Assembly (NCBI RefSeq): GCF_007830445.1
Contig: NZ_VLKR01000010.1
Span: forward strand, 1-64,000
Direction of reading: 5' to 3'
Origin: Sphingobacterium siyangense
GTDB taxonomy: Bacteria > Bacteroidota > Bacteroidia > Sphingobacteriales > Sphingobacteriaceae
DNA length: 64,000 nt
The notes below the pieces were generated by a model that was given only the letters and a program-made list of their open reading frames with translations, searched no databases and was not told where the DNA came from. Below are positions 1 through 9,334 of this stretch, one piece after another; positions within the stretch are counted from its first letter, which is position 1; each line of letters begins with the position of its first letter. The position numbers and the translations under genes were made by a program.

Positions 1-332
<332 letters not shown>

Positions 333-431
333 GGAACGACTAAGTACTTTCCTTGTGAAGCATCTCGCCTTTTCTAGAACTCCCGTATCTAGGTTTTTTG
401 TATATTGCTGTAAATATTACTTACTGGCCAT

Positions 432-1223
432 ATGAGAAATTGTTTGATCATCGTCTGTCTTCTCTTGTTGAATGTGAGATCAGGTATTTGCCAAGATAGA
501 CAGGATTACATTTTTGTTTCTTATCAAAACTACCTTCCAACCCCGAAGATAGGTATTATCGATTTTTATAGGCAGTTAAATGAAAAATGGAAACGTGATA
601 TGGATATGCTTAATGATGAGGCTCATGTTGGATTCGAGGTTTATAAGGATAGCACTATCAGAGTTGTTTCTAGCAATTTTGGTCATGTAGATAAGACTGA
701 AGAAATGAATCAAAAATTTTCGTCCATATCAAAGTGGATACCGGCAAATAAAGATGGTAGATCGACCAATATAGCGCGTGAATATATCATTCATCTTGGG
801 GAAAGGTCCTCTATTGGGGAATTGGGGACATATACGCGGAGTAAGGATACAATGGTTGTCATCGATCCAGGTCATATCCAATTTATTGGCGGCAAATGGT
901 TGAATGCACTGTATTATCAAACACTTGATTATTTTTATACAAATGGCAGGCTAAAAAGAATTGAAATATTGGTTTCAAGAAATAGGAATAGGTTTTATGG
1001 CTATTTGTCATTTAAAGAATTTGAACAATTTTTCGTATTCTATTACGGTTTACCTACTTATTATGATAATTCTCCCAGTTTAGCTGTTAAAAGCAGTTAT
1101 TTTGATTTGGAGAATGCAGTTAAGGATAGTTTGTATAAATTATCTTGGGAAGATTTTCGTGATGGCCGTATCAGTTTAACATTTGATCCTGAGAAAATAA
1201 TGGTCACATATGATTTTTATTGA
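432..1223 (+). CDS. Exported protein of unknown function
   Basis: The 263-residue product starts with a clear signal peptide (MRNCLIIVCLLLLNVRSGICQ), so it is exported to the periplasm or outer membrane. The Cys near the cleavage site is followed by Gln and lies at the end of the h-region; a lipoprotein is possible but the box is not convincing. The rest is a soluble, aromatic-rich chain with no motif I recognise. It lies between the IS element and the radical SAM gene, and its stop codon (1221-1223) abuts the promoter box of that gene. No function is proposed. Confidence 0.7.
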   Translation: MRNCLIIVCLLLLNVRSGICQDRQDYIFVSYQNYLPTPKIGIIDFYRQLNEKWKRDMDMLNDEAHVGFEVYKDSTIRVVSSNFGHVDKTEEMNQKFSSISKWIPANKDGRSTNIAREYIIHLGERSSIGELGTYTRSKDTMVVIDPGHIQFIGGKWLNALYYQTLDYFYTNGRLKRIEILVSRNRNRFYGYLSFKEFEQFFVFYYGLPTYYDNSPSLAVKSSYFDLENAVKDSLYKLSWEDFRDGRISLTFDPEKIMVTYDFY

Positions 1224-1224
1224 G

Positions 1225-1232
1225 TAACTTTG
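1225..1232 (+). promoter_or_regulatory. -7 box TAACTTTG upstream of the radical SAM gene
   Basis: Perfect match to the Bacteroidota -7 consensus TAnnTTTG. Only 7 bases separate it from the ATG at 1240, so the transcript would have almost no leader. No good -33 TTTG is seen at the expected distance, which would lie inside the previous gene. Confidence 0.5.
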
Positions 1233-1239
1233 CAGCGGA

Positions 1240-2181
1240 ATGGGTACATTATTGGACAACGGAATTAAACCGTATAATCATTACGGGGCTTATTTAAAGC
1301 AAAAGTATAACGGACAGAAAGTGTTTAAAGTGATTGTGGATGGTAATTTTACCTGCCCCAATCGTGATGGTAGTAAGGGCTATGGTGGTTGTACGTACTG
1401 TAATGTAGATTCTTTTACACCGGATACTGCCCGGAAAATTCCTTCTATACGCGAGCAGGTGGAATCGGGTATTGAAAGAGCACGTAATAGCTATGGCGCT
1501 GAGAAGTTTATTATTTATTTCCAGCCAAATACAAATACATATGCGCCGACTCATCTACTGAAGATGATGTATGATGAGGCTTTAAGTATTGATCCTGAAA
1601 ATACTTTGGGTCTTTCTGTGGGTACACGTCCTGATTGTTTGGATTTTGAAAAGATAGCATTGTTGGAGTCTTATACAGATCGTTACGATGTGGATTTGGA
1701 AATGGGTATGGAATCTATTTACAACGATACATTGGAGCAGATCAATAGAGGCTGTTCTCACGACGAATTTGTTCAGGCCATGAATATGCTGAAAGATACT
1801 CCGTTGGAGCTTTGTGTGCATACCATCTTTGGCTTCCCGTGGGAATCTGAAGAAATGATGTTGAAATATGCAGATGAAATCAACCGCTTTCCACAAATTA
1901 AATTTGTGAAGTTGCATCACTTACATATTGTAGAGGGATCTATTATGGGCGTTAAGTTCAAACGTGAGCCTTTTGAACTTTTCTCGATAGAAGGTTATAC
2001 GGAATTCTTAGCAAAGTTTATTCCTCGATTGCGTCCTGATCTGATCATTCAACGTATTTTCGGGATTGCAGATAAAGAATTGTTAATTGCTCCGAATTGG
2101 GGCTTACCGAAATCAGGTATTCAAACATACATCGATAAGGGATTGGAAGCACGTCAGGTCGTGCAGGGGAGTCTTTTTTAG
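1240..2181 (+). CDS. TIGR01212-type radical SAM protein (YhcC-like)
   Basis: A 313-residue radical SAM enzyme. Near residue 40 it has the spaced cysteines of the YhcC/TIGR01212 group (FTCPNRD, then GGCTYCN), which bind the [4Fe-4S] cluster that cleaves S-adenosylmethionine. Later family motifs include YFQPNTNTYAP, VGTRPDC and LEMGMES. The length is usual for the group. The substrate of this family is not firmly established to my knowledge. The ATG at 1240 is chosen because the family normally begins close to this point and the promoter box ends at 1232. Transcription probably ends at the inverted repeat 2259-2294. Confidence 0.88.
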   Translation: MGTLLDNGIKPYNHYGAYLKQKYNGQKVFKVIVDGNFTCPNRDGSKGYGGCTYCNVDSFTPDTARKIPSIREQVESGIERARNSYGAEKFIIYFQPNTNTYAPTHLLKMMYDEALSIDPENTLGLSVGTRPDCLDFEKIALLESYTDRYDVDLEMGMESIYNDTLEQINRGCSHDEFVQAMNMLKDTPLELCVHTIFGFPWESEEMMLKYADEINRFPQIKFVKLHHLHIVEGSIMGVKFKREPFELFSIEGYTEFLAKFIPRLRPDLIIQRIFGIADKELLIAPNWGLPKSGIQTYIDKGLEARQVVQGSLF

Positions 2182-2258
2182 CCGTTCCTAATATTTTATA
2201 CTCTTTTGATAGATCATTGTATGCTATCGCGTTTAATGAATATATTCAGCGCTATAAA

Positions 2259-2294
2259 AACAGCAAAGGCTTCTCTAATGAAGCCTTTGCTGTT
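2259..2294. terminator. Bidirectional terminator hairpin
   Basis: Perfect 14-bp inverted repeat with an 8-base loop, lying between the convergent radical SAM and MazG-like genes. A-rich and T-rich flanks allow it to act in both directions. Confidence 0.75.
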
Positions 2295-2329
2295 TACCTA
2301 CAAAAAAAGGGTACGATTACCATCTTTAT

Positions 2330-2797
2330 TTAGCCCTCAACAATTGTTTTTAGATCGGCTGGAGAGTAATTGATGGATTTTAACGTTTTATTGTCAGCTG
2401 TTCTGAATACCAGAAATTTGCCATCAACTTCTTTATAATAGGATTCTACACCTTTTAATTTATAGTGCTCCTGTGTAGCGATGGCTTCTGCTTCGTCTTT
2501 ACATGCTTTGCTCATATTGGAACGTTGAACTTCATCAAAAAGAGCAGAGAATTTATCTTTTAAACCAAATTCCAATACCGCTCCAGCAAGTACATATTGA
2601 ATGTCACATAGCGCATCTGCAATCTCGACCAAATCTTTATCCCGGATGGCCTCTTCTAATTCTTTTAATTCCTCAGCGATCAACGATACCCGTAAGGCAC
2701 ATCTTTGTTCAGATGGAATAGTAGGCGTGTCTAGGATTGGATGTTGGAATGTTTTATGGAATTCCGCAACGGATGAAAGTGTTTTCGGATCAGTCAT
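2330..2797 (-). CDS. MazG/HisE-like nucleotide pyrophosphohydrolase
   Basis: The 155-residue protein has the all-alpha NTP pyrophosphohydrolase core: an EELKELEEAI helix followed by EIADALCDIQYV, giving the ExxE and ExxD metal ligands of MazG-like enzymes. Such enzymes hydrolyse nucleoside triphosphates or phosphoribosyl-ATP to monophosphate and pyrophosphate, often as house-cleaning. The C-terminal 60 residues are not part of the core fold and are of unknown role. A TATATTTG promoter box lies on the minus strand at 2824-2831. The exact substrate cannot be told from sequence; a role in histidine synthesis is not supported by the neighbours. Confidence 0.8.
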   Translation of the reverse strand: MTDPKTLSSVAEFHKTFQHPILDTPTIPSEQRCALRVSLIAEELKELEEAIRDKDLVEIADALCDIQYVLAGAVLEFGLKDKFSALFDEVQRSNMSKACKDEAEAIATQEHYKLKGVESYYKEVDGKFLVFRTADNKTLKSINYSPADLKTIVEG

Positions 2798-2823
2798 ATT
2801 CTTTGTTTTATTATTTGAAAGAG

Positions 2824-2831
2824 CAAATATA
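2824..2831 (-). promoter_or_regulatory. -7 box TATATTTG for the MazG-like gene
   Basis: Perfect TAnnTTTG match on the minus strand, 26 bases before the ATG. No clear -33 element was found. Confidence 0.45.
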
Positions 2832-2835
2832 AAAA

Positions 2836-2869
2836 ATAAAGGACGGTTAACTGAATGACCGTCCTTTAT
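2836..2869 (-). terminator. Terminator of the pseudouridine synthase gene
   Basis: Perfect 12-bp inverted repeat with a 10-base loop and an A-rich tract on its left (T-rich on the minus transcript), placed directly after the stop at 2892. Confidence 0.7.
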
Positions 2870-2891
2870 TTTTATTTATCTGCTTAAGCGA

Positions 2892-4508
2892 TTAAATCAG
2901 GTGCTTTAACTGCACGATTTCACGCTCTTCTAAATATCTCCAACGGCCACGTGGAAGGTCTTTTTTCGTTAAGTTTGCATAAACCACACGATCCAATTTA
3001 ACGACTTCATATCCTAATGACTCAAAAATACGACGTACGATACGATTTTTCCCCGAGTGGATTTGGATACCGACTTCACGTTTCGATCCGCCTTGAACAT
3101 AGCTCAAGTCATCTGGTTTAATTACACCGTCCTCTAATTCGATACCAAAGCTGATTTTGTTAAAATCGCCTTGTGTAAGGCTTTTGTTTAACTCGACATT
3201 ATAGATTTTGCTGATGCTGTTGCGCGGGTGTGAAAGTTTTTCAGCAAGACTACCATCATTTGTCATCAAAAGTAGTCCTGTTGTGTTTCTGTCAAGACGA
3301 CCAACAGGATAGATTCTTTCTTTTGTCGCTTTAGAAACAAGTTCCATTACGGTATGACGCTCCTGCGGATCATCTGTAGTCGTGATATAATCTTTTGGTT
3401 TGTTCAACAAAACATAAACATTTTTTTCACGTTTTAGACGTTCGTTGTTGTAACGGATTTCATCTGTTGCAGGATCCACCTTGGTACCCAATTCCGTAAC
3501 AGGTTCTCCATTTACCCAAATAACACCAGCAGTGATAAGCTCATCCGCTTTACGTCTTGAACAGATACCAGCATTGGCGATGTAACGATTTAAACGAACT
3601 AAGCCGTCATCTTCTGCATCCTCTGCTTTTTTCTTTGGACGTTTAATATATTGTTTATCACCAAAGTTTTTGTTGTCGTCAAAATTTCTACTTTTATCGC
3701 CATCAAACTTTCTGTTAGAAGGTCTTGAAGAGTCATTTCTGTCTGAACGTTTGAAACTGTCTCTTTTGTCAAAAGAACGCTCTGATCTATCGAATGATCT
3801 TGGGCTGTCATTTCTGTCTGAACGTTTGAAGTTATCTTTTTTATCGAAAGAACGCTCTGAACGGTCAAAAGATCTTGGAGCGTCATTTCTGTCTGAACGT
3901 TTGAAACTGTCTCTTTTGTCAAAAGAACGTTCTGAACGGTCAAAAGATCTTGAAGAGTCATTTCTGTCTGAACGTTTGAAACTATCTCTTTTATCAAAAG
4001 AACGCTCTGAACGGTCAAAAGATCTTGAGGAATCATTTCTATCTGTACGTTTGAAACTATCTCTTTTATCAAAAGAACGTTCTGAACGGTCAAAAGATCT
4101 TGAAGAGTCATTTCTATCGGAACGTTTGAAGTTATCTTTTTTGTCAAAAGAACGTTCTGATCTATCAAATTTATTGAAGGAATCTTTTTTGTCAAAAGAT
4201 CTTGAAGAATCATTTTTATCAAATGAGCGGCCTCCTCTACCAAAGGATTTTTCTGAATTATCTTTTGAACGGAAGGAATTGTTATCTCCTCGGAAGGAAG
4301 GTTTGTCTGAGAATTTTTTAGATCCGAATGATCTGTTCTCACGATTATCATCTTTTCTGAAAGAGCCTCTTTCAGATTGGTCATTCGACCCATATGATTT
4401 TTTTCCGAAACTATTGTTCTTATCGCCTCTAGATTTGAAACTATCTGAGTTGCCTCGTGACTTTCTGGAGTTGTCATCACGACTGTTCCTTTTATTGCTG
4501 AATGGCAT
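2892..4508 (-). CDS. RsuA/RluB-family pseudouridine synthase with long repetitive N-terminus
   Basis: The C-terminal part is a standard ribosomal pseudouridine synthase of the RsuA/RluB/E/F branch. It has an S4 RNA-binding domain (about residues 300-350, VRLNRYIANAGICSRRKADE) and a catalytic domain with the motif GRLDRNTTGLLLMTNDG, in which Asp406 is the predicted nucleophile. It should isomerise a uridine in rRNA. The first 300 residues are very rich in Arg, Asp, Ser, Phe and Lys and contain six tandem 25-residue repeats (residues 114-263), beginning FDRSERSFDK. Basic low-complexity N-termini occur in Bacteroidota homologues, but this one is long and highly regular. The ATG at 4508 lies 24 bases after a TAACTTTG box. 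Confidence 0.9.
   Translation of the reverse strand: MPFSNKRNSRDDNSRKSRGNSDSFKSRGDKNNSFGKKSYGSNDQSERGSFRKDDNRENRSFGSKKFSDKPSFRGDNNSFRSKDNSEKSFGRGGRSFDKNDSSRSFDKKDSFNKFDRSERSFDKKDNFKRSDRNDSSRSFDRSERSFDKRDSFKRTDRNDSSRSFDRSERSFDKRDSFKRSDRNDSSRSFDRSERSFDKRDSFKRSDRNDAPRSFDRSERSFDKKDNFKRSDRNDSPRSFDRSERSFDKRDSFKRSDRNDSSRPSNRKFDGDKSRNFDDNKNFGDKQYIKRPKKKAEDAEDDGLVRLNRYIANAGICSRRKADELITAGVIWVNGEPVTELGTKVDPATDEIRYNNERLKREKNVYVLLNKPKDYITTTDDPQERHTVMELVSKATKERIYPVGRLDRNTTGLLLMTNDGSLAEKLSHPRNSISKIYNVELNKSLTQGDFNKISFGIELEDGVIKPDDLSYVQGGSKREVGIQIHSGKNRIVRRIFESLGYEVVKLDRVVYANLTKKDLPRGRWRYLEEREIVQLKHLI
3720..4169. repeat. Six tandem 75-bp repeats inside the pseudouridine synthase gene
   Basis: The DNA encodes six 25-residue units that differ only at a few positions (KKDN/KRDS, SDR/TDR, SSR/APR/SPR). 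A 75-bp period keeps frame when units are gained or lost and keeps other frames open, which produces spurious antisense reading frames here. Confidence 0.9.
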
Positions 4509-4532
4509 TGTGTTTTGCTAAAATGTGAACGA

Positions 4533-4540
4533 CAAAGTTA
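4533..4540 (-). promoter_or_regulatory. -7 box TAACTTTG for the pseudouridine synthase gene
   Basis: Perfect TAnnTTTG match on the minus strand, 24 bases upstream of the ATG at 4508. Confidence 0.45.
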
Positions 4541-4647
4541 GGTATAATTTTGGGTTTTGCGAAAAAATCCTTATCTTTTTGTCTTTTCTTGAATTTGCTG
4601 CGTTTTTACGCTAACAAACCCGGTTTAAGTTGTCTAGAATGTAACTA

Positions 4648-4679
4648 TTTGTTTTTTAAATAAATAGTGTTTACCTTTG
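4648..4679 (+). promoter_or_regulatory. Promoter of the lytic transglycosylase gene
   Basis: -33 TTTG at 4648-4651 and -7 TACCTTTG at 4672-4679, separated by 20 bases. Both elements fit the Bacteroidota sigma consensus. It leaves a leader of roughly 65 bases before the ATG at 4751. Confidence 0.7.
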
Positions 4680-4750
4680 TACCCTTGAATTTGAACCAAG
4701 CTATTTTTTGATCGATTGCAGTCGTGGATAGGGTAGCATTAAGGGAGTGA

Positions 4751-5563
4751 ATGATAAGAAAGAAAGTTTTATGTAGTAGTTTGATTTTGTTTGCTTTATT
4801 GCTGTCAAAGTTATACTCAACCCCACACAACAATGCTTCAAACGGCGATAAGATCGTTGAACCGAAGCTCGTAGTAGTTCCCGCTCATCATGGGGACGAA
4901 GAAGAAAAAAAAGAAAAAAGCAATTCCTTTGAATCGTATATGAATTCATTGACATTTGCTGAAGATTCATTACCGATGGATCGTCCGCTTGTGGAAAGTA
5001 AATTGCGCAAATTTTTCAATCGATTCTCGTTTAAAAAAACAGGATCATACGATATGCACAAAAAGGCAGAGACCTATTTGCCTATGATCGCAAAGATCCT
5101 TAAATCACATGGTATTCCGGAGGATTTTAAGTATATCCCCTTAGTGGAAAGCGGGCTTAGTAAAGCTGTTGTTTCATCGAAGGGAGCTGGTGGCTATTGG
5201 CAATTTATGCCGGCAACAGCCCGTTTGTATGGCTTAAAAGTCAATGGTACGGTAGACGACCGAAAGGATCTTGTTAAATCTACGCATGCTGCAGCGAGAT
5301 ACCTCAAATACCTCTATGGCCAATTTGGTAACTGGACCTTGGTAGCTGCAGCATATAATGTCGGTGATGGTAGTTTAAGAGGTTCTATAAGAAGACAAAA
5401 AAAGGACGACTATTTTGCATTGAAATTGAATAATGAAACGGGTTCGTATGTTTACAAACTGGTTTCTATGAAGGAAATTATCGAACATCCGCAAAAGCAT
5501 GGTTATTCGCGTTATGCAAACAAAGAAAGCGAGACCTTGGATAAGGAACCCAATATGCTATAA
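4751..5563 (+). CDS. Lytic murein transglycosylase, SLT domain (MltD-like)
   Basis: The 270-residue protein has an N-terminal hydrophobic segment (residues 7-22, signal peptide or anchor), a charged linker and a C-terminal goose-type lysozyme/SLT domain. The predicted catalytic Glu133 is in YIPLVESGLS, followed by the family motifs GAGGYWQFMPATARLYGL and AAYNVGDG. Enzymes of this family cleave the glycan strands of peptidoglycan with formation of 1,6-anhydro-muramic acid. There is no LysM repeat, unlike full-length MltD. It stands alone with its own promoter and ends at the long hairpin 5588-5647. Confidence 0.88.
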   Translation: MIRKKVLCSSLILFALLLSKLYSTPHNNASNGDKIVEPKLVVVPAHHGDEEEKKEKSNSFESYMNSLTFAEDSLPMDRPLVESKLRKFFNRFSFKKTGSYDMHKKAETYLPMIAKILKSHGIPEDFKYIPLVESGLSKAVVSSKGAGGYWQFMPATARLYGLKVNGTVDDRKDLVKSTHAAARYLKYLYGQFGNWTLVAAAYNVGDGSLRGSIRRQKKDDYFALKLNNETGSYVYKLVSMKEIIEHPQKHGYSRYANKESETLDKEPNML

Positions 5564-5587
5564 AATTGCGTAAAGTAAAATATAACG

Positions 5588-5647
5588 ATTAAAGTACCAT
5601 AAAAAAGGCTTTCCAATACTGGAAAGCCTTTTTTATGGTACTTTAAT
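5588..5647. terminator. Long perfect inverted repeat, bidirectional terminator
   Basis: A 27-bp perfect stem with a 6-base loop between convergent genes. The stem contains a run of six A on the left and six T on the right, so a U tract is provided within the structure for both transcripts. The stem is much longer than a typical intrinsic terminator. Confidence 0.8.
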
Positions 5648-5671
5648 CAGTGTTATAGCGACGATAGATTT

Positions 5672-6325
5672 TTATCTTAAATCGACGATTTCAAAACCTT
5701 TGTAATCATTTTTGTTGAATGCAAATAGACTACCTGAAAGCGCTTTATTGCCTTCTTGCGAAGCTAATGTATAGGTATAGCGATTACCACTTTTATCAAA
5801 AACGGTCGTATCATAGATCAGGTTACTTGCCTTATTGATACGCAGCTTTATCTTTGAATAGTTTTTTTTGCTATCGAGCGGACTTAATTCAACGACACTT
5901 AGCGTAAGTCCCTTTACCTTTTCAGTATTGGTCAAGGTATATTTAAAACCGCTGGTGTAGAAGCTGAATATGTTTGTTGGATTGATCTCGTTGGTCGAAT
6001 TGCTTGCTTCTGAGATTTCCACTTCCTTTTCGGCTTTCATGATATTCCACTGTGTCTTGGAATCCGATATCAATACTTGATTTTTGGTACTGACCTGGTA
6101 CTTGTTGTTACTCTTGTCCAGGTATATTGTTCCAGCGTCAGTATGTGAGCCACCATTAGCTTGTTTAATAGCTAATGAGAAGTTGGCCTGTATTGTTTTG
6201 TATGCATTGTACTTTTGGCTTACTTTCGTCAGTAATGCTTTAGCAGCGGTATCATTTTGTGCATAACTGTTTTGGCTGTATGCAATAATTAGCAAACCTA
6301 CCATAAACCACAATTGTTTTTTCAT
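5672..6325 (-). CDS. lolA: LolA-like outer membrane lipoprotein carrier
   Basis: A 217-residue periplasmic protein with a signal peptide (residues 1-22, ending SYAQ). The pattern of the mature part is that of LolA: an N-terminal helix LLTKVSQKYNAYKTIQANF, then successive beta strands (GTIYLDKSNNKYQV, TQWNIMKAEKEVEI, LTLSVVELSPLD). LolA carries lipoproteins from the LolCDE complex across the periplasm to the outer membrane. Its start codon lies only one base after the ftsK stop, so the two genes are almost certainly one transcript. Bacteroidota LolA proteins are divergent, so the assignment rests on pattern and context. Confidence 0.8.
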   Translation of the reverse strand: MKKQLWFMVGLLIIAYSQNSYAQNDTAAKALLTKVSQKYNAYKTIQANFSLAIKQANGGSHTDAGTIYLDKSNNKYQVSTKNQVLISDSKTQWNIMKAEKEVEISEASNSTNEINPTNIFSFYTSGFKYTLTNTEKVKGLTLSVVELSPLDSKKNYSKIKLRINKASNLIYDTTVFDKSGNRYTYTLASQEGNKALSGSLFAFNKNDYKGFEIVDLR

Positions 6326-6326
6326 C

Positions 6327-9074
6327 TTAGTTGTCCTTTCTTAACGTCTCCAAAAATTGTTCTAATGAATACTCATCTGGATAAAGTACCTCGCGGGCCT
6401 TACTTCCTTCAAATGGACCTACAATTCCAGCAGCTTCCAATTGATCGATGATTCGTCCTGCTCTGTTATAACCCAATTTTAATTTACGTTGGATTAATGA
6501 AGTTGAGCCTTGCTGATGCATGACAATCAATCGGGCAGCTTCTTCGAACAACTGATCGCGGTCTTTGGGATCAAAATCCACACTACCAGAACCATCTCCG
6601 TTTTCGTCTACATATTCCGGAAGCATAAATGCCGAAGGGTAGCCTCGTTGTGCACCGATGTAGTCGGAAATTTGTTCAACCTCTGGCGTATCAACAAAAG
6701 CACACTGAATACGTATCAAATCACTTCCAGTCGCTAGAAGCATGTCACCTCGACCGATCAACTGATCTGCACCGCCTGTATCTAGAATGGTCCGTGAATC
6801 GACTTTCGATAATACACGGAATGCAAGACGTGCAGGGAAGTTGGCCTTGATTGTACCGGTAATGATATTGACAGAAGGACGTTGGGTTGCAATAACCAAG
6901 TGAATCCCTACCGCACGGGCCAATTGTGCCAATCGTGCAATCGGTGTTTCGACCTCTTTTCCTGCTGTCATCATCAAGTCGGCAAACTCATCAACAATAA
7001 GAACGATATATGGTAAGAATCGATGACCCTCCTCAGGGTTTAATCTGCGATTGATAAATTTTGCATTATATTCCTTTAAATTCCGTACCTGTGCATTTTT
7101 TAACAAATCATAACGTTGATCCATTTCTATACACAGAGAATTTAAGGTGTTGATTACCTTCTTCGTATCGGTGATAATTGCATCTCCGTCGTCAGGCAAT
7201 TTTGCAAGGAAGTGGCGCTCTACTTTTTTGAATAGAGAAAGTTCCACTTTTTTAGGGTCAACAAGGACAAATTTTAGTTCGGCCGGATGCTTTTTATACA
7301 GCAAGGAGGTCAGAATGGCGTTGATACCTACTGATTTACCTTGTCCGGTCGCTCCCGCAACTAGAAGGTGGGGCATTTTAGCTAAATCGGCAATATAGAC
7401 TTCATTGGAAATCGTTTTACCTAAAGCAATCGGGAGATCCATGTCTGTTTTCTGAAACTTCTCCGTAGCAAGTACTGATCGCATGGATACCATTTCCGGA
7501 CTGGAATTTGGTACCTCAATACCGATTGTTCCTTTTCCAGGCATAGGTGCAATAATCCGTATACCTAATGCCGCAAGACTTAAGGCAATGTCATCTTCCA
7601 GATTTTTGATTTTTGAAATCCGTACACCTGGTTTTGGTATAATTTCATACAAAGTTACCGTTGGACCTATAGTTGCTTTGATACTTTCGATCTCGATACT
7701 GTAGTTTCTCAGTGTATCAACAATCCTGTTTTTGTTCGCTTCGAGTTCCTGTTGATTGATGGTAATTTTACCACCACCATAGTCCTTCAATAAATCCAAT
7801 GCCGGATGTTGGTAACCAGAAAGATCCAATTTTGGATCATATTGTCCGAATTGGGCCACAAGGTCACTGGCAGTAATCTCTTTTTCCTCTTTGATATCCT
7901 CGACCACCAGACCTGGTACTGCATCGGGTTCGATGGCAGCTTCTGGCTCTTGTTGAGGTTCTGCTTCAATTTTCGGTGCTTGATATTCCCGGATTAGTGG
8001 TAAGTCTTCCGCTTCAAATTCTTCATTCGGCTGATCAATTGTAAAACTGATTGAAGGTGTATTCTCTGTTCGTTCCAGCGGACTGTCGTCGAACGAGAGT
8101 ACCACTTTGTCTTTCGGATCAATTTGTACTTCAGGTACGGGGTGATGTGTAAAGGCAGGGCGTTGAAGTTCTTCCTGTATATCTTTTTCACGAGCAGATT
8201 GAAATCGCTCATTGATTGATGTTGGCCGTTGAAAAGATTCCCGTACAGATTGGATGGAATCATCTTCAATATGAATTTTGTTTCTTAGATTTTGTGGAGC
8301 GTATTCATCCTCATCCTCTTCGTCCGTATCTTCGGAGAATGACTTGGATTTCCTGTTACTGAATAGGACAAATTTAAAATCGAGGTTGTAAAGTAAGATC
8401 AATGTCGTCAGGTAGGCAAAAGCCAATATACAGCCAACGCCGACAATGCCAACTTGTGCTTCCAATAATTTATTGGTCCAAAAGCCAAATTTGCCCTCAA
8501 GCATATGCGGTGTATCGGCCATAAATCCATGCAGGAAGCCTAATGTTACCGAGATAAAAACGATAGCAACGAAAGAATAGACTACCGTACGGTACAACGG
8601 AAGTAATGATTTCTTGAACAACAGGCGATATCCTAAAATGAATAATACCGGGATAAAAAGAAAAGATGCGACACCAAACCATTCGTACATGAATTGGTTG
8701 GCAAGCAATGCACCAAATTTCCCTAGTTTATTGTCAACAACGGGTAGATCAACACTTTCATCATGAATTTCTTCCGTAGATCTAAATAATGTTGACCATC
8801 CGCCATTAGTTTTTGCGATATAACTTTGATCGTCTTCCCAAGTGAATAGGTAGGATACGAAAGCGGTAGCAAATGCTAATGAAAGCAAGATCAATAAAAT
8901 CCCTAATATCTTGACAGCCTTTTGCTGTGCATCAGAATAATCTCTTGGTACACTATTTTTTTGACTTTTTTCTTTTTTAAATGTTGTTGATTCCTTTTGA
9001 GGGGCACGTTTGCCGGAAACTGAATTTCCTGTCTGCCTAAATGTATTTCCTTTGTTTGACATTGAAAAGCTCAC
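6327..9074 (-). CDS. ftsK: DNA translocase FtsK
   Basis: A 915-residue septal DNA pump. Four hydrophobic segments lie in the first 230 residues, followed by an acidic linker of about 200 residues, then the RecA-like motor. Its Walker A is GATGQGKSVGINA near residue 572 and its Walker B is IVLIVDEFADLMM. The C-terminal winged-helix gamma domain (RKLKLGYNRAGRIIDQLEAAG) in the family reads polar KOPS sites and contacts XerCD at dif. FtsK links cell division with chromosome segregation. A TAAGTTTG box lies at 9089-9096 on the minus strand. lolA follows after one base. Confidence 0.95.
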   Translation of the reverse strand: MSFSMSNKGNTFRQTGNSVSGKRAPQKESTTFKKEKSQKNSVPRDYSDAQQKAVKILGILLILLSLAFATAFVSYLFTWEDDQSYIAKTNGGWSTLFRSTEEIHDESVDLPVVDNKLGKFGALLANQFMYEWFGVASFLFIPVLFILGYRLLFKKSLLPLYRTVVYSFVAIVFISVTLGFLHGFMADTPHMLEGKFGFWTNKLLEAQVGIVGVGCILAFAYLTTLILLYNLDFKFVLFSNRKSKSFSEDTDEEDEDEYAPQNLRNKIHIEDDSIQSVRESFQRPTSINERFQSAREKDIQEELQRPAFTHHPVPEVQIDPKDKVVLSFDDSPLERTENTPSISFTIDQPNEEFEAEDLPLIREYQAPKIEAEPQQEPEAAIEPDAVPGLVVEDIKEEKEITASDLVAQFGQYDPKLDLSGYQHPALDLLKDYGGGKITINQQELEANKNRIVDTLRNYSIEIESIKATIGPTVTLYEIIPKPGVRISKIKNLEDDIALSLAALGIRIIAPMPGKGTIGIEVPNSSPEMVSMRSVLATEKFQKTDMDLPIALGKTISNEVYIADLAKMPHLLVAGATGQGKSVGINAILTSLLYKKHPAELKFVLVDPKKVELSLFKKVERHFLAKLPDDGDAIITDTKKVINTLNSLCIEMDQRYDLLKNAQVRNLKEYNAKFINRRLNPEEGHRFLPYIVLIVDEFADLMMTAGKEVETPIARLAQLARAVGIHLVIATQRPSVNIITGTIKANFPARLAFRVLSKVDSRTILDTGGADQLIGRGDMLLATGSDLIRIQCAFVDTPEVEQISDYIGAQRGYPSAFMLPEYVDENGDGSGSVDFDPKDRDQLFEEAARLIVMHQQGSTSLIQRKLKLGYNRAGRIIDQLEAAGIVGPFEGSKAREVLYPDEYSLEQFLETLRKDN

Positions 9075-9088
9075 AATTATACTGCTTA

Positions 9089-9096
9089 CAAACTTA
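9089..9096 (-). promoter_or_regulatory. -7 box TAAGTTTG for ftsK-lolA
   Basis: Perfect TAnnTTTG match on the minus strand, 14 bases before the ftsK ATG. No convincing -33 element. Confidence 0.4.
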
Positions 9097-9283
9097 GTTA
9101 TTTTGATAGTATTTTAAAGATGCTGATGGCCTATTATTTTAAGTTTGTCGTTTTTTATGAATGAATAAATTTAGATGTAGCTAAAAAGCTAGATAGCTAT
9201 AATGACTAGCAAATACTATGCCCTGCAAATAGGTTTGATCAAAGAATGTGCATATCTATACAGATTGCTGTTTTGGTGTATTC

Positions 9284-9313
9284 TTTGGAGTTGCTGTAAA
9301 ATATGTAGTTTTA
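9284..9313 (+). promoter_or_regulatory. Promoter of the GNAT gene
   Basis: -33 TTTG at 9284-9287 and -7 TAGTTTTA at 9306-9313 (one mismatch to consensus), spaced by 18 bases. Its position inside the longer open frame argues for the start at 9335. Confidence 0.5.
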
Positions 9314-9334
9314 CGAATAAAAATAAGAGATAGG

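Noticed and set aside
3720..4169. Possible CRISPR array because of regular repeats
   Set aside because: The units are contiguous with no unique spacers and encode an in-frame peptide repeat.
3599..4521. Long open frames on both strands (293 and 283 codons) across the pseudouridine synthase repeat
   Set aside because: A 75-bp period divisible by three keeps alternative frames open; the products are low-complexity mirror images and the S4/catalytic domain frame is clearly the real one.
4645..4970. Minus-strand frames of 62 and 89 codons upstream of the transglycosylase gene
   Set aside because: They overlap the promoter and signal-peptide region of that gene in antisense and have no recognisable features.
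9248..9334. N-terminal extension of the GNAT protein from the ATG at 9248
   Set aside because: The -33/-7 promoter at 9284-9313 lies inside it and the encoded residues are not GNAT-like.
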